Positions 26,892 to 35,847 are shown, counted from the stretch's first letter. The stretch is 64,000 nt of DNA from Pseudomonadota bacterium (GCA_018821985.1 JAHJKP010000032.1:186001-250000), one strand, 5' to 3'. Numbers and translations: made by a program. The notes: generated by a model from the sequence alone, not told the origin.

Positions 26892-27920
26892 ATGGATTCA
26901 TCAAAAGAAAATAGAAACAGAGAACAGCTTGTGGATCAATATTCGCGGACGATCTCCTATCTGCGCCTCTCCATCACCGATCGCTGCAATTTGCGTTGTC
27001 TCTACTGCATGCCCTCTTCCTCTCTCGTTAAATGCACAGATCTGCTTAGTTTTGAAGAACTGCTGCGGATCGTGGGTATTGCCGTTGGTATGGGGATGAA
27101 TAAACTGCGCCTGACCGGGGGTGAGCCTCTGGTCAGAAAGGGGGTCATGGATTTTATCCGTAATCTTGCCGGGATAAAGGGTCTGGAAGATATCCGCCTG
27201 ACCACCAACGGCGTCCTCCTCCATGAAAAGGCAGCGGAACTCTATGGTGCAGGAATCAGGAATCTGAATATATCGCTAGACAGCATGAAGCGCGAGCGTT
27301 TTCGCGCGATCACCGGAGCCGATCTTTTCGATCAGGTTTGGCAGGGTATCCAGACTGCCTGCGACCTGGGATTCAATGTCAAACTCAACGTCGTGGCCAT
27401 GAAAGGGATTAATGACGATGAGTTTGCTGATTTTGCACGACTAGCGACCCAGAGACCCATTCAGGTACGCTTCATCGAATTCATGCCCATTGGCAATAAG
27501 GATAGTTGGGACAAGACACGGTTTATTGCTGCAGACGAACTTAAAGAGATGATTTCAACCATGGGGACGTTGGAACCATCTCCTGGCTCCCGTCTGGAAG
27601 GACCGGCCAGGGTCTATCGTCTGACCACATCGGATGGACAAACGGGCAGGATTGGTTTCATCAGCCCCATCAGCCACCACTTCTGTGACAAATGCAACCG
27701 ACTGCGCCTGACCTCAGAGGGCAGGCTGCGAGCCTGCCTGCTGCACAACCATGAAACCGACCTGAAGACGCTACTGCGTCAGGGTGGCACAGACAGTGAA
27801 ATTCAGAAGGCAATCCAGCAAACCATCCTCAATAAACCAAAAGGACATACCTTGCAGGATGACCTGGCAGGTCCTGACCAGGTCAACTGTCAAGGTCAGA
27901 TGTCACGCATCGGTGGTTAG
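26892..27920 (+). CDS. moaA: GTP 3',8-cyclase MoaA
   Basis: 342 residues from ATG at 26892, chosen because AGGAA lies nine bases upstream; an in-frame ATG at 26838 has no ribosome site. The radical SAM cluster is C32, C36 and C39 in RCNLRCLYC. The C-terminal substrate-side cluster includes CDKCNRLRLTSEGRLRACL, and the protein ends with the required double glycine (RIGG). MoaA starts molybdopterin synthesis from GTP. Its last 18 bp overlap the end of convergent pheA. Confidence 0.95.
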   Translation: MDSSKENRNREQLVDQYSRTISYLRLSITDRCNLRCLYCMPSSSLVKCTDLLSFEELLRIVGIAVGMGMNKLRLTGGEPLVRKGVMDFIRNLAGIKGLEDIRLTTNGVLLHEKAAELYGAGIRNLNISLDSMKRERFRAITGADLFDQVWQGIQTACDLGFNVKLNVVAMKGINDDEFADFARLATQRPIQVRFIEFMPIGNKDSWDKTRFIAADELKEMISTMGTLEPSPGSRLEGPARVYRLTTSDGQTGRIGFISPISHHFCDKCNRLRLTSEGRLRACLLHNHETDLKTLLRQGGTDSEIQKAIQQTILNKPKGHTLQDDLAGPDQVNCQGQMSRIGG

Positions 27921-29003
27921 GCTTTCATAACAGGGATACGAACCGAGCCATTCAAAATAGGAACAGATCTCCTTCAGGCGATCGCATCCCCGCTTGATTT
28001 TTTCATCTTCCATATGTCCCATCATATCAAGGAAAAACAGATACTTCCACTGTTTCCCCTTGATAGGACGAGACTCGATTTTGGCCAGATTAATATCTTC
28101 TTCAGTCAGTACTGTCAGTACCTCGTTCAAGGCCCCGGGGCGATCCATGAGTCCCAGAAGCAGGGATGTACGATCCGCTCCACTGGGTGTTGGAGACTGG
28201 TTGCCGATGACCAGGAAGCGGGTGGTGTTGCCCCGGTAATCTTCTATGCCTTTCACCACCACCTGCAGGTCATAAGTTTTGATGGCAAGGGAAGAAGCGA
28301 TGGCCCCGATGTTAGGATTATTGGCGGCCATCTGAGCCGCGGCTCCGGTGGAAAAGACCGGAAGAGTCGGTACTTGTGGCAGGTTTTTACGTAACCATTC
28401 ACGGCATTGGGCCAGTGGCTGAGAATGTGAGGCCACGGTCTGGATATCTTCGATATTGCCCGAACGGCATACCAGGTTATGGCTGATTTCAAGCAGCACT
28501 TCGCCACAGATCTTGACCTTGTACTTCATGAACGAGTCAAGGGTGGAAAAGACTGAACCCTCAATGGAATTTTCCACCGGAACAATACCATAATGGGTCC
28601 GATTCTTTTCCACCTCGGAGAAGACATCATCGATGGATTCCATGGGTTTGAAGGCGGCGGATTGGCCAAAATATTTTACTCCGGCCAGATGGGTAAAAGT
28701 GGCTTCAGGTCCCAGATAGGCCACTGCAATTTTTTTCTGTGAGAGCCGGCAGCTGGTAATGATTTCATTAAAAATGAAACGCAGAGCGGCTTCAGGAAAA
28801 ACGCCGTTGTTCAACTCAATGAGCCGTTCATAGATCTGCCGTTCACGCAGCGGGTCCCATTTGGCCCGATTACTTTCATTTTTAAGCCTGCCGATATCCT
28901 TTGCACAACCAATTCTCTCTTTGAGAAGGGAGAGGATTTGATTATCTATGGCGTCTATCTGTTCACGCACCTGGGCAATATCCGGTTTTTTTTCAGTTGC
29001 CAT
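27903..29003 (-). CDS. pheA: Bifunctional chorismate mutase/prephenate dehydratase
   Basis: 366 residues in three parts. An AroQ chorismate mutase (about 5-90, VREQIDAIDNQILSLLKER) is followed by prephenate dehydratase (about 92-270, VAYLGPEATFTHLA and VENSIEGSV). An ACT domain (about 283-355) carries the phenylalanine-binding IESRP. It converts chorismate to phenylpyruvate with feedback control by phenylalanine. The stop lies within moaA's last codons on the other strand. Confidence 0.95.
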   Translation of the reverse strand: MATEKKPDIAQVREQIDAIDNQILSLLKERIGCAKDIGRLKNESNRAKWDPLRERQIYERLIELNNGVFPEAALRFIFNEIITSCRLSQKKIAVAYLGPEATFTHLAGVKYFGQSAAFKPMESIDDVFSEVEKNRTHYGIVPVENSIEGSVFSTLDSFMKYKVKICGEVLLEISHNLVCRSGNIEDIQTVASHSQPLAQCREWLRKNLPQVPTLPVFSTGAAAQMAANNPNIGAIASSLAIKTYDLQVVVKGIEDYRGNTTRFLVIGNQSPTPSGADRTSLLLGLMDRPGALNEVLTVLTEEDINLAKIESRPIKGKQWKYLFFLDMMGHMEDEKIKRGCDRLKEICSYFEWLGSYPCYESLTTDA

Positions 29004-29248
29004 GGCCTTTCCTGTTTATGATTGAAGAGTGCATACGTCTTGAGTAATAAATAGTTCAGTGAAACATTTAATTCAGGTGAAAGAATCTAGGTGAAAGAAA
29101 AAAGTATGTCAAGCTGTAAAAAGGTTGATATAAGATAGAAGTCTGCGATAAGATCAAAAACTATTCAGATATTAGATTGGTGAAAAAATATAATCTGGCA
29201 TACCTACCTGAAACAGCAGGAAGCCATTTCCTTGAGAGTGAAACAGAC

Positions 29249-30442
29249 ATGAGCAATATTCAAAAGACATATGAAGAGATTAACGCCAGGATCAGATCTG
29301 GTGAGGCGGTGGTCGTGACCGCCGAAGAGATGGTGGACATTGTCCGCTCCAAAGGCCCGGAACAGGCTGCCCGTGAGGTTGATGTGGTAACTACCGGTAC
29401 CTTCTCCCCCATGTGTTCATCTGGAGCCTTTTTTAATTTTGGCCAGATGACTCCTACCATCAAGGCCTCTAAAGTCTGGCTGAATAAGGTCTCGTGCTAT
29501 GCCGGTCTTGCGGCAGTAGATGCCTATATCGGGGCTACCGAGCCAGCAGAGGACGATCCCCTCAACAAGATCTATCCTGGAGAATTCCGATATGGTGGTG
29601 GCCATGTAATTGAAGATCTGGTTGCTGGAAGAAAGGTCTTTCTTGAAGCCAAGGCCTATGGAACGGACTGTTATCTGGCCCGCAAGATGCAAAAGGAAGT
29701 GACCCTTGCCGATCTCCCCTATGCCTTATTGTGTAATCCGAGAAACGGCTATCAAAATTATAACTGCGCGGTTAATCTCTCTGACAAGACTGTTCATACC
29801 TATATGGGTATGCTCAAACCCCATTGCCGTAATGCCAATTTCTGCAGCGCCGGGGAATTAAGCCCCTTGTTGAATGACCCCCACTACCAGACCATAGGGA
29901 TGGGAACCCGGATTTTCCTTGGAGGCGGGATCGGTTATGTCACCTGGCACGGAAGCCAACATAATCCCAATGTCCCCCGCACCGCAGGTGGCGTGCCCCG
30001 CAAGCCGGCTGGCACGATCATGGTCCAAGGCGACCTTAAACAGATGTCGGCCAAATGGCTGCGCGGGATCTCCATTATGGGCTATGGCAATACCATGGCC
30101 GTTGGCATTGGAGTGCCCATTCCCATCCTGAATAGTAAGATGGCGGCCTATACCGGGGTTTCTGACGCGGAAATCTTTACCCAGGTTGTGGACTATGGCT
30201 ATGATTACTCCAATGGTATTGCCCGCAATTATGGTGAGGTCAGTTATGCCCAACTGAAATCAGGATCCATTGAGGTTAATGGCAAACAGGTGCCCACTGC
30301 CCCACTGTCCAGTATGGTCAAGGCCAGGGAGATCGCAGAGACCCTGAAGGGATGGATCAGAGATCGCAAATTTCTGCTCAACCAACCGGCCCAGTTGTTG
30401 CCTGACGCAGACGTAGCAGATGGACAGGGATCTGAAAAATAA
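29249..30442 (+). CDS. DUF39 homocysteine biosynthesis protein (aspartate-semialdehyde sulfurtransferase type)
   Basis: 397 residues from the ATG at 29249; an in-frame GTG at 29177 has no better ribosome site. The sequence matches the DUF39/HcyBio family, with TTGTFSPMCSSGAFFNFGQ, VSCYAGLAAVDAYIGATE and GGGIGYVTWHGSQHNP. Methanosarcina MA1821 is the model: it forms homocysteine from aspartate semialdehyde with sulfide. Catalytic-type cysteines are present (SPMCSSG, NANFCSAGE). No CBS or ferredoxin domain is attached, unlike many archaeal partners. It overlaps larE by 23 bp. Confidence 0.85.
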   Translation: MSNIQKTYEEINARIRSGEAVVVTAEEMVDIVRSKGPEQAAREVDVVTTGTFSPMCSSGAFFNFGQMTPTIKASKVWLNKVSCYAGLAAVDAYIGATEPAEDDPLNKIYPGEFRYGGGHVIEDLVAGRKVFLEAKAYGTDCYLARKMQKEVTLADLPYALLCNPRNGYQNYNCAVNLSDKTVHTYMGMLKPHCRNANFCSAGELSPLLNDPHYQTIGMGTRIFLGGGIGYVTWHGSQHNPNVPRTAGGVPRKPAGTIMVQGDLKQMSAKWLRGISIMGYGNTMAVGIGVPIPILNSKMAAYTGVSDAEIFTQVVDYGYDYSNGIARNYGEVSYAQLKSGSIEVNGKQVPTAPLSSMVKAREIAETLKGWIRDRKFLLNQPAQLLPDADVADGQGSEK

Positions 30443-31331
30443 ACTAGCTCGACTCCGGGAACTGCTGCAGACCTACAAGAAGGTGGCTGTGGCCTTTTCC
30501 GGAGGAGTGGATTCCACCCTGCTTCTGCGGGTGGCCTGTGACACATTGGGACCAGACAACGTGACGGCCCTGCATGCGGTTTCCTGTCTCATCCCCGTTG
30601 CCGACCAGATTAAGGCTGAAAGACTGGTGACCGGACCGGATGGCATCCACTGTTCTTATCAGGCAGTGAAGGTCTATCCCCTGCGATGGCGTGAATTTGT
30701 GGCTAACACTGAAATGCGTTGTTATCTCTGTAAAAAAAGAATTTACGGTGCCTTTCAGAGAGCACTGAGGCAAAAGAGTCATGTCGGTTGTTCTTCGGCC
30801 TCAACGGGTGCTTCCATTGAAGTGCCCCCCACTGGAGGTCACGCTTCATTTATACATGGAGCGCGTGAGGCTGGTTCATCCTTGGTTTGCGTTCTCCTGC
30901 TCGATGGGACCAACAGCGATGATCTTCAAGAGCATCGACCAGGATTACAGGCCATCCGGGAACTTGCAATGAAAACTCCCTTGGCCGAGGCACAGCTCAA
31001 TAAAAAGGATATTCGCTTCCTGGCCAGGCAGATGGGACTGACAAACTGGAATCAACCCTCAAATTCCTGCCTCGCCACCCGAATGCCAGTTCATCAAAGA
31101 ATCACTATCCCCTTGCTGAAACGTATAGAGCTGGCCGAAAATTTTCTCCAAAACAAGGGTTTTTTGGGGTGCCGGGTAAAACCTGGTCAAGAAAGTATTG
31201 TGATTCACGTTCTACCCAGTGATCTTGAGGAAATGATCATACTGTCTTTACATCCTGAAATGATTCAATTCTTAGAGAATCTTGGCTTTGACGAGATTCA
31301 TCTGCAAATACAAGGTCGTGAGAAGAGTTAA
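30420..31331 (+). CDS. larE: LarE-family ATP-dependent sulfur transferase, with an inserted repeat
   Basis: 303 residues. The PP-loop SGGVDS lies at 27-32 and CYLCKKRIYGAF at 101-112. NSCLATRMP contains C217, the likely counterpart of the sacrificial cysteine of Lactobacillus LarE. LarE supplies sulfur to the nickel-pincer cofactor of lactate racemase; no larA, larB or larC is seen here. Its overlap with DUF39 suggests sulfur supply for homocysteine formation instead, by inference. Residues 119-157 separate RALRQ from LLLDGTNSDDL where homologues have a short linker. They contain the same repeat-encoded peptide type as TsaD. Confidence 0.85.
   Translation: MDRDLKNKLARLRELLQTYKKVAVAFSGGVDSTLLLRVACDTLGPDNVTALHAVSCLIPVADQIKAERLVTGPDGIHCSYQAVKVYPLRWREFVANTEMRCYLCKKRIYGAFQRALRQKSHVGCSSASTGASIEVPPTGGHASFIHGAREAGSSLVCVLLLDGTNSDDLQEHRPGLQAIRELAMKTPLAEAQLNKKDIRFLARQMGLTNWNQPSNSCLATRMPVHQRITIPLLKRIELAENFLQNKGFLGCRVKPGQESIVIHVLPSDLEEMIILSLHPEMIQFLENLGFDEIHLQIQGREKS
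30833..30885 (+). repeat. Coding-sequence-embedded repeat, copy in larE
   Basis: 53-bp core aligned ungapped with the tsaD copy and read in the same frame (GGHASFIHGAREAGSSLV). TGGAGCGCGTGAGGCTGG within it also matches the inverted copy in cbiET. Confidence 0.75.
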
Positions 31332-31482
31332 TAATTTTTTCTGAGGGAATATTCAATTTTTCTTGATTCATCATCCGGATTCATATATGCTAATTTGTAC
31401 ATGTGAATCGTTACAGCTTGATTTTAAAGGAGTGTAGAACGGTCGATGGAAAAAAAAATTGCTAAAAACAGCTCTTTTTCTT

Positions 31483-31510
31483 TTGACAATTCTAAATGCT
31501 TCTATTAAAG
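31483..31510 (+). promoter_or_regulatory. Likely promoter of the HU gene
   Basis: A perfect TTGACA (31483-31488) is followed after 16 bp by TTAAAG (31505-31510), or after 14 bp by TATTAA. The -10 box is imperfect. The rest of the 258-bp gap 31332-31589 shows no supported gene. Confidence 0.4.
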
Positions 31511-31589
31511 CACTATCAAGTATTGGGAGGAAGGGGAACGATACTATCTGCCCCTGAAGGTAAAGAATGATTTTTTCCGGGAGGAATCC

Positions 31590-31862
31590 ATGAACAAGAA
31601 GGAATTAGTTGAAAGTATTGCAGGGGCCGCCGACATCAGTAAAGCCGCAGCAGAAAAGGCATTGAACGGAACCCTTGCCGCCGTTGCAGAGGCCTTGAAG
31701 AAAGGTGACAAGGTAACACTTGTAGGTTTCGGAACTTTTTCCGTTTCCAAGCGTGAAGCACGTACCGGTAGAAATCCCCAATCTGGAAAAACCATCAAGA
31801 TTCCAGCCAAGAATGTTGCTAAATTCAAGGCCGGATCCAAACTTTCCGAAGCTATCAATTAA
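31590..31862 (+). CDS. hup: HU-family DNA-binding protein
   Basis: 90 residues. MNKKELVESIAGAADISKAAAEKAL begins the HU fold, and GFGTFSVSKREARTGRNPQSG covers the family signature and the DNA-clasping arm. GGGAGGAATCC precedes the ATG. HU bends and compacts DNA as a dimer. It is a single-gene unit with its own strong terminator. Confidence 0.96.
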   Translation: MNKKELVESIAGAADISKAAAEKALNGTLAAVAEALKKGDKVTLVGFGTFSVSKREARTGRNPQSGKTIKIPAKNVAKFKAGSKLSEAIN

Positions 31863-31961
31863 CTGTCTGAAATTAATGAATGTTTCATCTGACTGATTGC
31901 CAGCCATTATCAGAAAAAGTGTCAGATGTAATGGACTAACGTTTTTCACATGATATGTTTT

Positions 31962-32000
31962 AAAAAGCCGTACAGTAAATTACTGTACGGCTTTTTTTTT
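31962..32000 (+). terminator. Rho-independent terminator after HU
   Basis: A 16-bp stem built on GCCGTACAGTA / TACTGTACGGC with a three-base loop, followed by a run of nine Ts. It separates HU from the cobalamin genes. Confidence 0.9.
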
Positions 32001-32026
32001 GAGTGAAATGCTATGAGCTTCTCTAG

Positions 32027-33133
32027 ATGAAAAAATTACGGTCAGGATATACTACCGGGGCCTGTGCAGCAGCAGCTGCCAAAGCTGCCGCCCTCATGCT
32101 GATCACTGGATCCAGCCAGGACCAGGTAGCAATCCCCTTCCCTGATGGTTCGCGGGTCACTTTCCAGCTCTGCACCTGTCAGTGGCAAGACCCAGCCCAC
32201 AGCACAGCCCTTGCAGCAGTCATTAAAGATGCAGGCGATGACCCGGATGTGACCAACAGGGCCAGGATTGAGGCTGTTGTCAGATTTGCCACAGCCGATG
32301 AAGCACAAAAAAATCGAGTAACCATTGCTGGGGGCACCGGTATTGGCACTGTAACCAAACCTGGGCTGGCGATTCCAGTAGGCGAACCCGCAATAAATCC
32401 GATCCCGAGAAAGATGATCCGTGAGGCAGTGGCTGAGGCCCTTTCCCTCTCTGCCATTTCTGCCGACTGCCTCCTCGTCGTCACCATCTCCATCCCCAAC
32501 GGTGCGGAACTGGCTGCAAAGACTCTGAACCATCGCCTGGGAATCATTGGGGGACTTTCCGTACTGGGGACAACCGGAATTGTCAGGCCCGTTTCAGCTG
32601 CGGCCTGGACTGCCACCATCAGCACCTCGATGGATGTTGCCCGTGAAGCAGGGGTAGAGGCAATCGTTCTCTCCACCGGCCGGACATCTGAATCTACTGT
32701 CCAACAGCACCTGCTGCTGCCGGATGAGGCCTATGTGATGATGGGCGATTATCTCCAATTTTCACTTGAAGATGCTGGGAAACATGGTTTTTCGGCTATC
32801 CATCTGGCCGCCATGTGGGCCAAGGTATTGAAAGGTGCCATGCGCATCCCCCAGACCCATGTCCGCCATGGTGCCATTGAAATCGAAAACGCCATTTCCT
32901 TTCTGGAGAGCATAGGAACGGCACCCGCTATCCTGCAGGGACTTGCCGGATCGAATACCGCCCGCGAGATCTATGAACGGCTGGTCGCCATTGAGGCCCA
33001 TGACACTATCAGAAAGGTCTGCTGCGCTGCCCGCAATTACTGTCAGGATGTATCCGGTCTGCCGGTCACTGTCTATCTCGTGCACAACTCCCGACAGATT
33101 GTCGAATCAGTACCGGGGAACCTGTCAAAATGA
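32027..33133 (+). CDS. cbiD: Cobalt-precorrin-5B C1-methyltransferase CbiD
   Basis: 368 residues. It opens with LRSGYTTGACAAAAAKAA and contains TIAGGTGIGTVTKPGLAIPVGEPAINPIPR, both diagnostic of CbiD. The enzyme is specific to the anaerobic, early-cobalt route of cobalamin synthesis. It heads a tight cluster whose next start overlaps its stop by 4 bp. No cobalamin riboswitch was recognised in front of it. Confidence 0.95.
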   Translation: MKKLRSGYTTGACAAAAAKAAALMLITGSSQDQVAIPFPDGSRVTFQLCTCQWQDPAHSTALAAVIKDAGDDPDVTNRARIEAVVRFATADEAQKNRVTIAGGTGIGTVTKPGLAIPVGEPAINPIPRKMIREAVAEALSLSAISADCLLVVTISIPNGAELAAKTLNHRLGIIGGLSVLGTTGIVRPVSAAAWTATISTSMDVAREAGVEAIVLSTGRTSESTVQQHLLLPDEAYVMMGDYLQFSLEDAGKHGFSAIHLAAMWAKVLKGAMRIPQTHVRHGAIEIENAISFLESIGTAPAILQGLAGSNTAREIYERLVAIEAHDTIRKVCCAARNYCQDVSGLPVTVYLVHNSRQIVESVPGNLSK

Positions 33134-34458
33134 GTCAAACCAGGGTACATCTGATCGGGGTAGAGAGTGGTGAGCAGATTTCTGATAAACTCATTGTTCT
33201 CCTGCGAAACTGCCGGGCGCTGGTTCTCTCAAAACGACACCGAACCATGTTTTCTTCAATCCTGGACCAGCAAGCAGCAAAACGCCTTATCCCCATTGCC
33301 CCGGTTCAGGAGGCACTTGAACAGGTTGCTTTCGAATTAGCACAGGGCGATGTAGCGATTCTTGCCTCGGGAGATCCTCTTTTCTTCGGGATTGGCCGTA
33401 CCCTGCTCCAGAGTTTTGGCCCTGACCGTATCACGATCTATCCGGCACTTTCATCCATGCAGAACGCTTTTTCCCGCTTCAAGATCCCCTGGGATGACGC
33501 CAGATTCCTTTCCCTGCACGGACGTGCGACAAACAACCTTGCATCTAGCATCCTCATCCATAACAAGGTCTTCCTTTTTACCGACCACAGCTTCAGCCCT
33601 GATCTGATTGCCCATTCCCTGCTGACTGAATGCGGCAAAGCGATCGATACCGAATATATGGTTCATGTGGCAGAAAACCTGGGGATGGACAATGAACGTC
33701 TGCACACAGGCACCCTCAGTGAGATTGCTGTGCGCAGCTTTTCCCCACTCAATGTGATGATCCTGCTTAAGATCTCGCCAAGATCCACGCTTCCCCCTTT
33801 TGGTCTTTCGGAAGACGAAATCGTACACAGTCGTGGCCTGATCACCAAAAACGAGGTGCGGGCCGCCAGCCTTCATGCCCTGAAACTGCCGCGGCAAGGG
33901 GTCTTTTGGGACGTGGGTGCCGGTTCAGGAGCAGTCGGTCTTGAAGCGGCGCGTCTTTTTCCTGAGCTTCAGGTTTTTGCCGTTGAACGGGAAGATGAAC
34001 AGATTGGCAATATTGAAAAAAACCGTGAACACTTTCAGGCCTGGAATCTGCAGGTATTCCATGGCAGTGCCCCTGATACCCTGCCAGCTCTGCCGGCCCC
34101 TGATCGGGTCTTTATCGGCGGCAGCGGCGGGCAGCTCCATGCCATTATTAAACATGCAGCAGAAAAATTGAACCCAGGAGGAAGGATTGTGGTCAATGCT
34201 GTTTTGGAGAAAACGGCACAAAATGCGCCTGCATTTCTCCATGAGCAGGGGCTGACAGTAAGCCTCAGCGAGATCAGGGTCACACGGCGCAGCTATCCGC
34301 AGGCCATGGATGCCCCAGCATCGCTCGCTCCAGTGGTTGATGCTCCCAAGGTAGCACCCTTGGGGTGTAAAGATAGACCTGACCAGGGGAGTCAAGCCAT
34401 GCACCCTATTACCATTATTGTCGGCCAGAAGAAATCAGGCCCAGGAGAAAACAAATGA
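33130..34458 (+). CDS. cbiET: CbiE-CbiT fusion (cobalt-precorrin-7 C5,15-methyltransferase), with an inserted repeat
   Basis: 442 residues. The N-terminal tetrapyrrole methylase CbiE (1-205, LASGDPLFFGIGRTLL) is joined to a class I methyltransferase CbiT (about 225-435, SAM loop DVGAGSGAVGLE at 261-272). Together they methylate C5 and C15 and decarboxylate the C12 acetate, as in CobL. Residues 391-424, between RRSYP and HPITIIVGQK, are proline/alanine-rich and look inserted. The DNA there contains the coding-sequence repeat in inverted orientation. The gene overlaps both neighbours by 4 bp. Confidence 0.93.
   Translation: MSQTRVHLIGVESGEQISDKLIVLLRNCRALVLSKRHRTMFSSILDQQAAKRLIPIAPVQEALEQVAFELAQGDVAILASGDPLFFGIGRTLLQSFGPDRITIYPALSSMQNAFSRFKIPWDDARFLSLHGRATNNLASSILIHNKVFLFTDHSFSPDLIAHSLLTECGKAIDTEYMVHVAENLGMDNERLHTGTLSEIAVRSFSPLNVMILLKISPRSTLPPFGLSEDEIVHSRGLITKNEVRAASLHALKLPRQGVFWDVGAGSGAVGLEAARLFPELQVFAVEREDEQIGNIEKNREHFQAWNLQVFHGSAPDTLPALPAPDRVFIGGSGGQLHAIIKHAAEKLNPGGRIVVNAVLEKTAQNAPAFLHEQGLTVSLSEIRVTRRSYPQAMDAPASLAPVVDAPKVAPLGCKDRPDQGSQAMHPITIIVGQKKSGPGENK
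34304..34332 (-). repeat. Coding-sequence-embedded repeat, inverted copy in cbiET
   Basis: On the minus strand, TGGAGCGAGCGATGCTGGGG and the nine bases after it match larE 30857-30885 at about 23 of 29 positions and the tsaD copy at about 22 of 29. The host gene is on the plus strand, so this copy is read from its other strand. CCCAAGG / CCTTGGG (34347-34366) forms a small hairpin next to it. Confidence 0.65.
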
Positions 34459-35279
34459 GTGAATCTGATCGCTCCGCTACCACAAACAAGTGTTCCAGCA
34501 CCCTTCACCAGTCACTGACCATCAAGCCAATAGCCTTTGTCGGGGCAGGACCAGGGGACGTTGAATTGATCACCGTCAAAGGTAGGCGACTGCTTGATCA
34601 TGCCGATTGTATCGTCTATGCCGGCAGTCTGGTTAATCCTGCCATTCTGGCTGGATGCAAGGCCCGAATCCATGATTCTGCAGGGATGAATCTGGAAGAG
34701 ATTATCGAGACAATGGCAACTGCCTGGCACAATGGTCAATCCGTGGTCCGCCTCCATACCGGCGACCCTTCCATCTTCGGGGCCATTAAGGAACAGATGC
34801 AGCGATTGGACGCTATCGGCATTCCCTATATTGTGGTGCCGGGTGTCAGCTCTGCCTTTGGTGCTGCCGCCGCCTTAAAAGCTGAACTGACCCTGCCGGA
34901 GATCGCCCAGACGGTCATTATCACCCGTCAGGAAGGGAGGACTCCGGTGCCGGATCTGGAGAAACTGCGCCTGCTGGCAGCCCACCAGACCACCATGCTC
35001 ATCTTTCTTTCCGTATCCATGATTGAGACTGTAGTGCTTGAGCTGCTTGCTGGCGGCTACAATGAGAGCACCCCGGTGGCCGTGGTGGAAAAAGCAACCT
35101 GGGACAGTGAACAGATCATCTTAGGGACCCTGACCGATATTGCCCTCAAGATTCGTGAGGCCGGTATCTGCAAGACTGCGCTCATCTGTGTAGGCAGGGT
35201 CTTTGCTGATCTGCCGCTGGCTTCTGTTTCAAAACTTTATGACAAGGAATTCAGCCATGGCAGTCGCACAGCAGCATAA
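34455..35279 (+). CDS. cbiF: Cobalt-precorrin-4 C11-methyltransferase CbiF/CobM
   Basis: 274 residues of the tetrapyrrole methylase fold: GAGPGDVELITVKGRRLL at the N-terminus, VVRLHTGDPSIFGAIKEQM and VPGVSSAFGAAAAL in the SAM site. It methylates C11, the step before CbiD acts. The N-terminal 20 or so residues are a non-conserved extension. The gene starts within the cbiET stop and overlaps cobO by 23 bp. Confidence 0.95.
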   Translation: MSESDRSATTNKCSSTLHQSLTIKPIAFVGAGPGDVELITVKGRRLLDHADCIVYAGSLVNPAILAGCKARIHDSAGMNLEEIIETMATAWHNGQSVVRLHTGDPSIFGAIKEQMQRLDAIGIPYIVVPGVSSAFGAAAALKAELTLPEIAQTVIITRQEGRTPVPDLEKLRLLAAHQTTMLIFLSVSMIETVVLELLAGGYNESTPVAVVEKATWDSEQIILGTLTDIALKIREAGICKTALICVGRVFADLPLASVSKLYDKEFSHGSRTAA

Positions 35280-35811
35280 GGGGAATGACTCCACCAAGGG
35301 GCTGATCGCCGTTTTCACCGGCAACGGCAAAGGCAAGACCACAGCTGCGCTAGGTCTTGCCTTCAGGGCCCTGGGACACAATCATCGGGTTTCCGTCATC
35401 CAGTTCATTAAGGGAAGCTGGAAATACGGCGAACTCGATGCCGCCAGGATATTTAAACCTCTGCTCGATTTTCATGTGATGGGCCGGGGGTTCACCTGGA
35501 AGTCCGATGATCTGGAAAAAGACAAGGCCGCGGCCAGGGAGGCGTGGGAGTTTGCCGTGCACACCATCCGGGAAAACAGGCATGAGCTGGTTATCCTGGA
35601 CGAGCTCACTTATCTTTCCCATTATAAGATTATTGAAGAAGAAGAGATCCTTGCCGTTCTCCGCGACAAACCCCCTGCCATGCATATTGCCATCACCGGA
35701 CGTTATGCCTCTGAGGCCCTGATAAACCTTGCCGACCTGGTCACCGAGATGCGCGAGATCAAGCATCCATACCAGAAGGGGGTCAAGGCGCAACGAGGGA
35801 TGGAATTTTAA
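35257..35811 (+). CDS. cobO: Cob(I)yrinic acid a,c-diamide adenosyltransferase
   Basis: 184 residues from ATG at 35257, chosen for the AAGGAATT upstream; earlier in-frame starts lie deep in cbiF. The P-loop GNGKGKTTAALGLAFRALG and VSVIQFIKGSWKYGE are signatures of the CobO/BtuR/CobA family. It adds the 5'-deoxyadenosyl ligand to Co(I) corrinoid using ATP. It is last gene of the cbiD-cbiET-cbiF-cobO cluster; the other cobalamin genes must lie elsewhere. Confidence 0.94.
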   Translation: MAVAQQHKGNDSTKGLIAVFTGNGKGKTTAALGLAFRALGHNHRVSVIQFIKGSWKYGELDAARIFKPLLDFHVMGRGFTWKSDDLEKDKAAAREAWEFAVHTIRENRHELVILDELTYLSHYKIIEEEEILAVLRDKPPAMHIAITGRYASEALINLADLVTEMREIKHPYQKGVKAQRGMEF

Positions 35812-35847
35812 AAAAATGCAGACAAGACATCAGTCACCGTCCCGATA

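Noticed and set aside
31446-31508. Short leader peptide upstream of HU
   Set aside because: About 20 codons with a poorly spaced ribosome site, overlapping the likely HU promoter.
31863-32026. Cobalamin riboswitch before cbiD
   Set aside because: The short gap is occupied by the HU terminator and no B12-box-like sequence was found.
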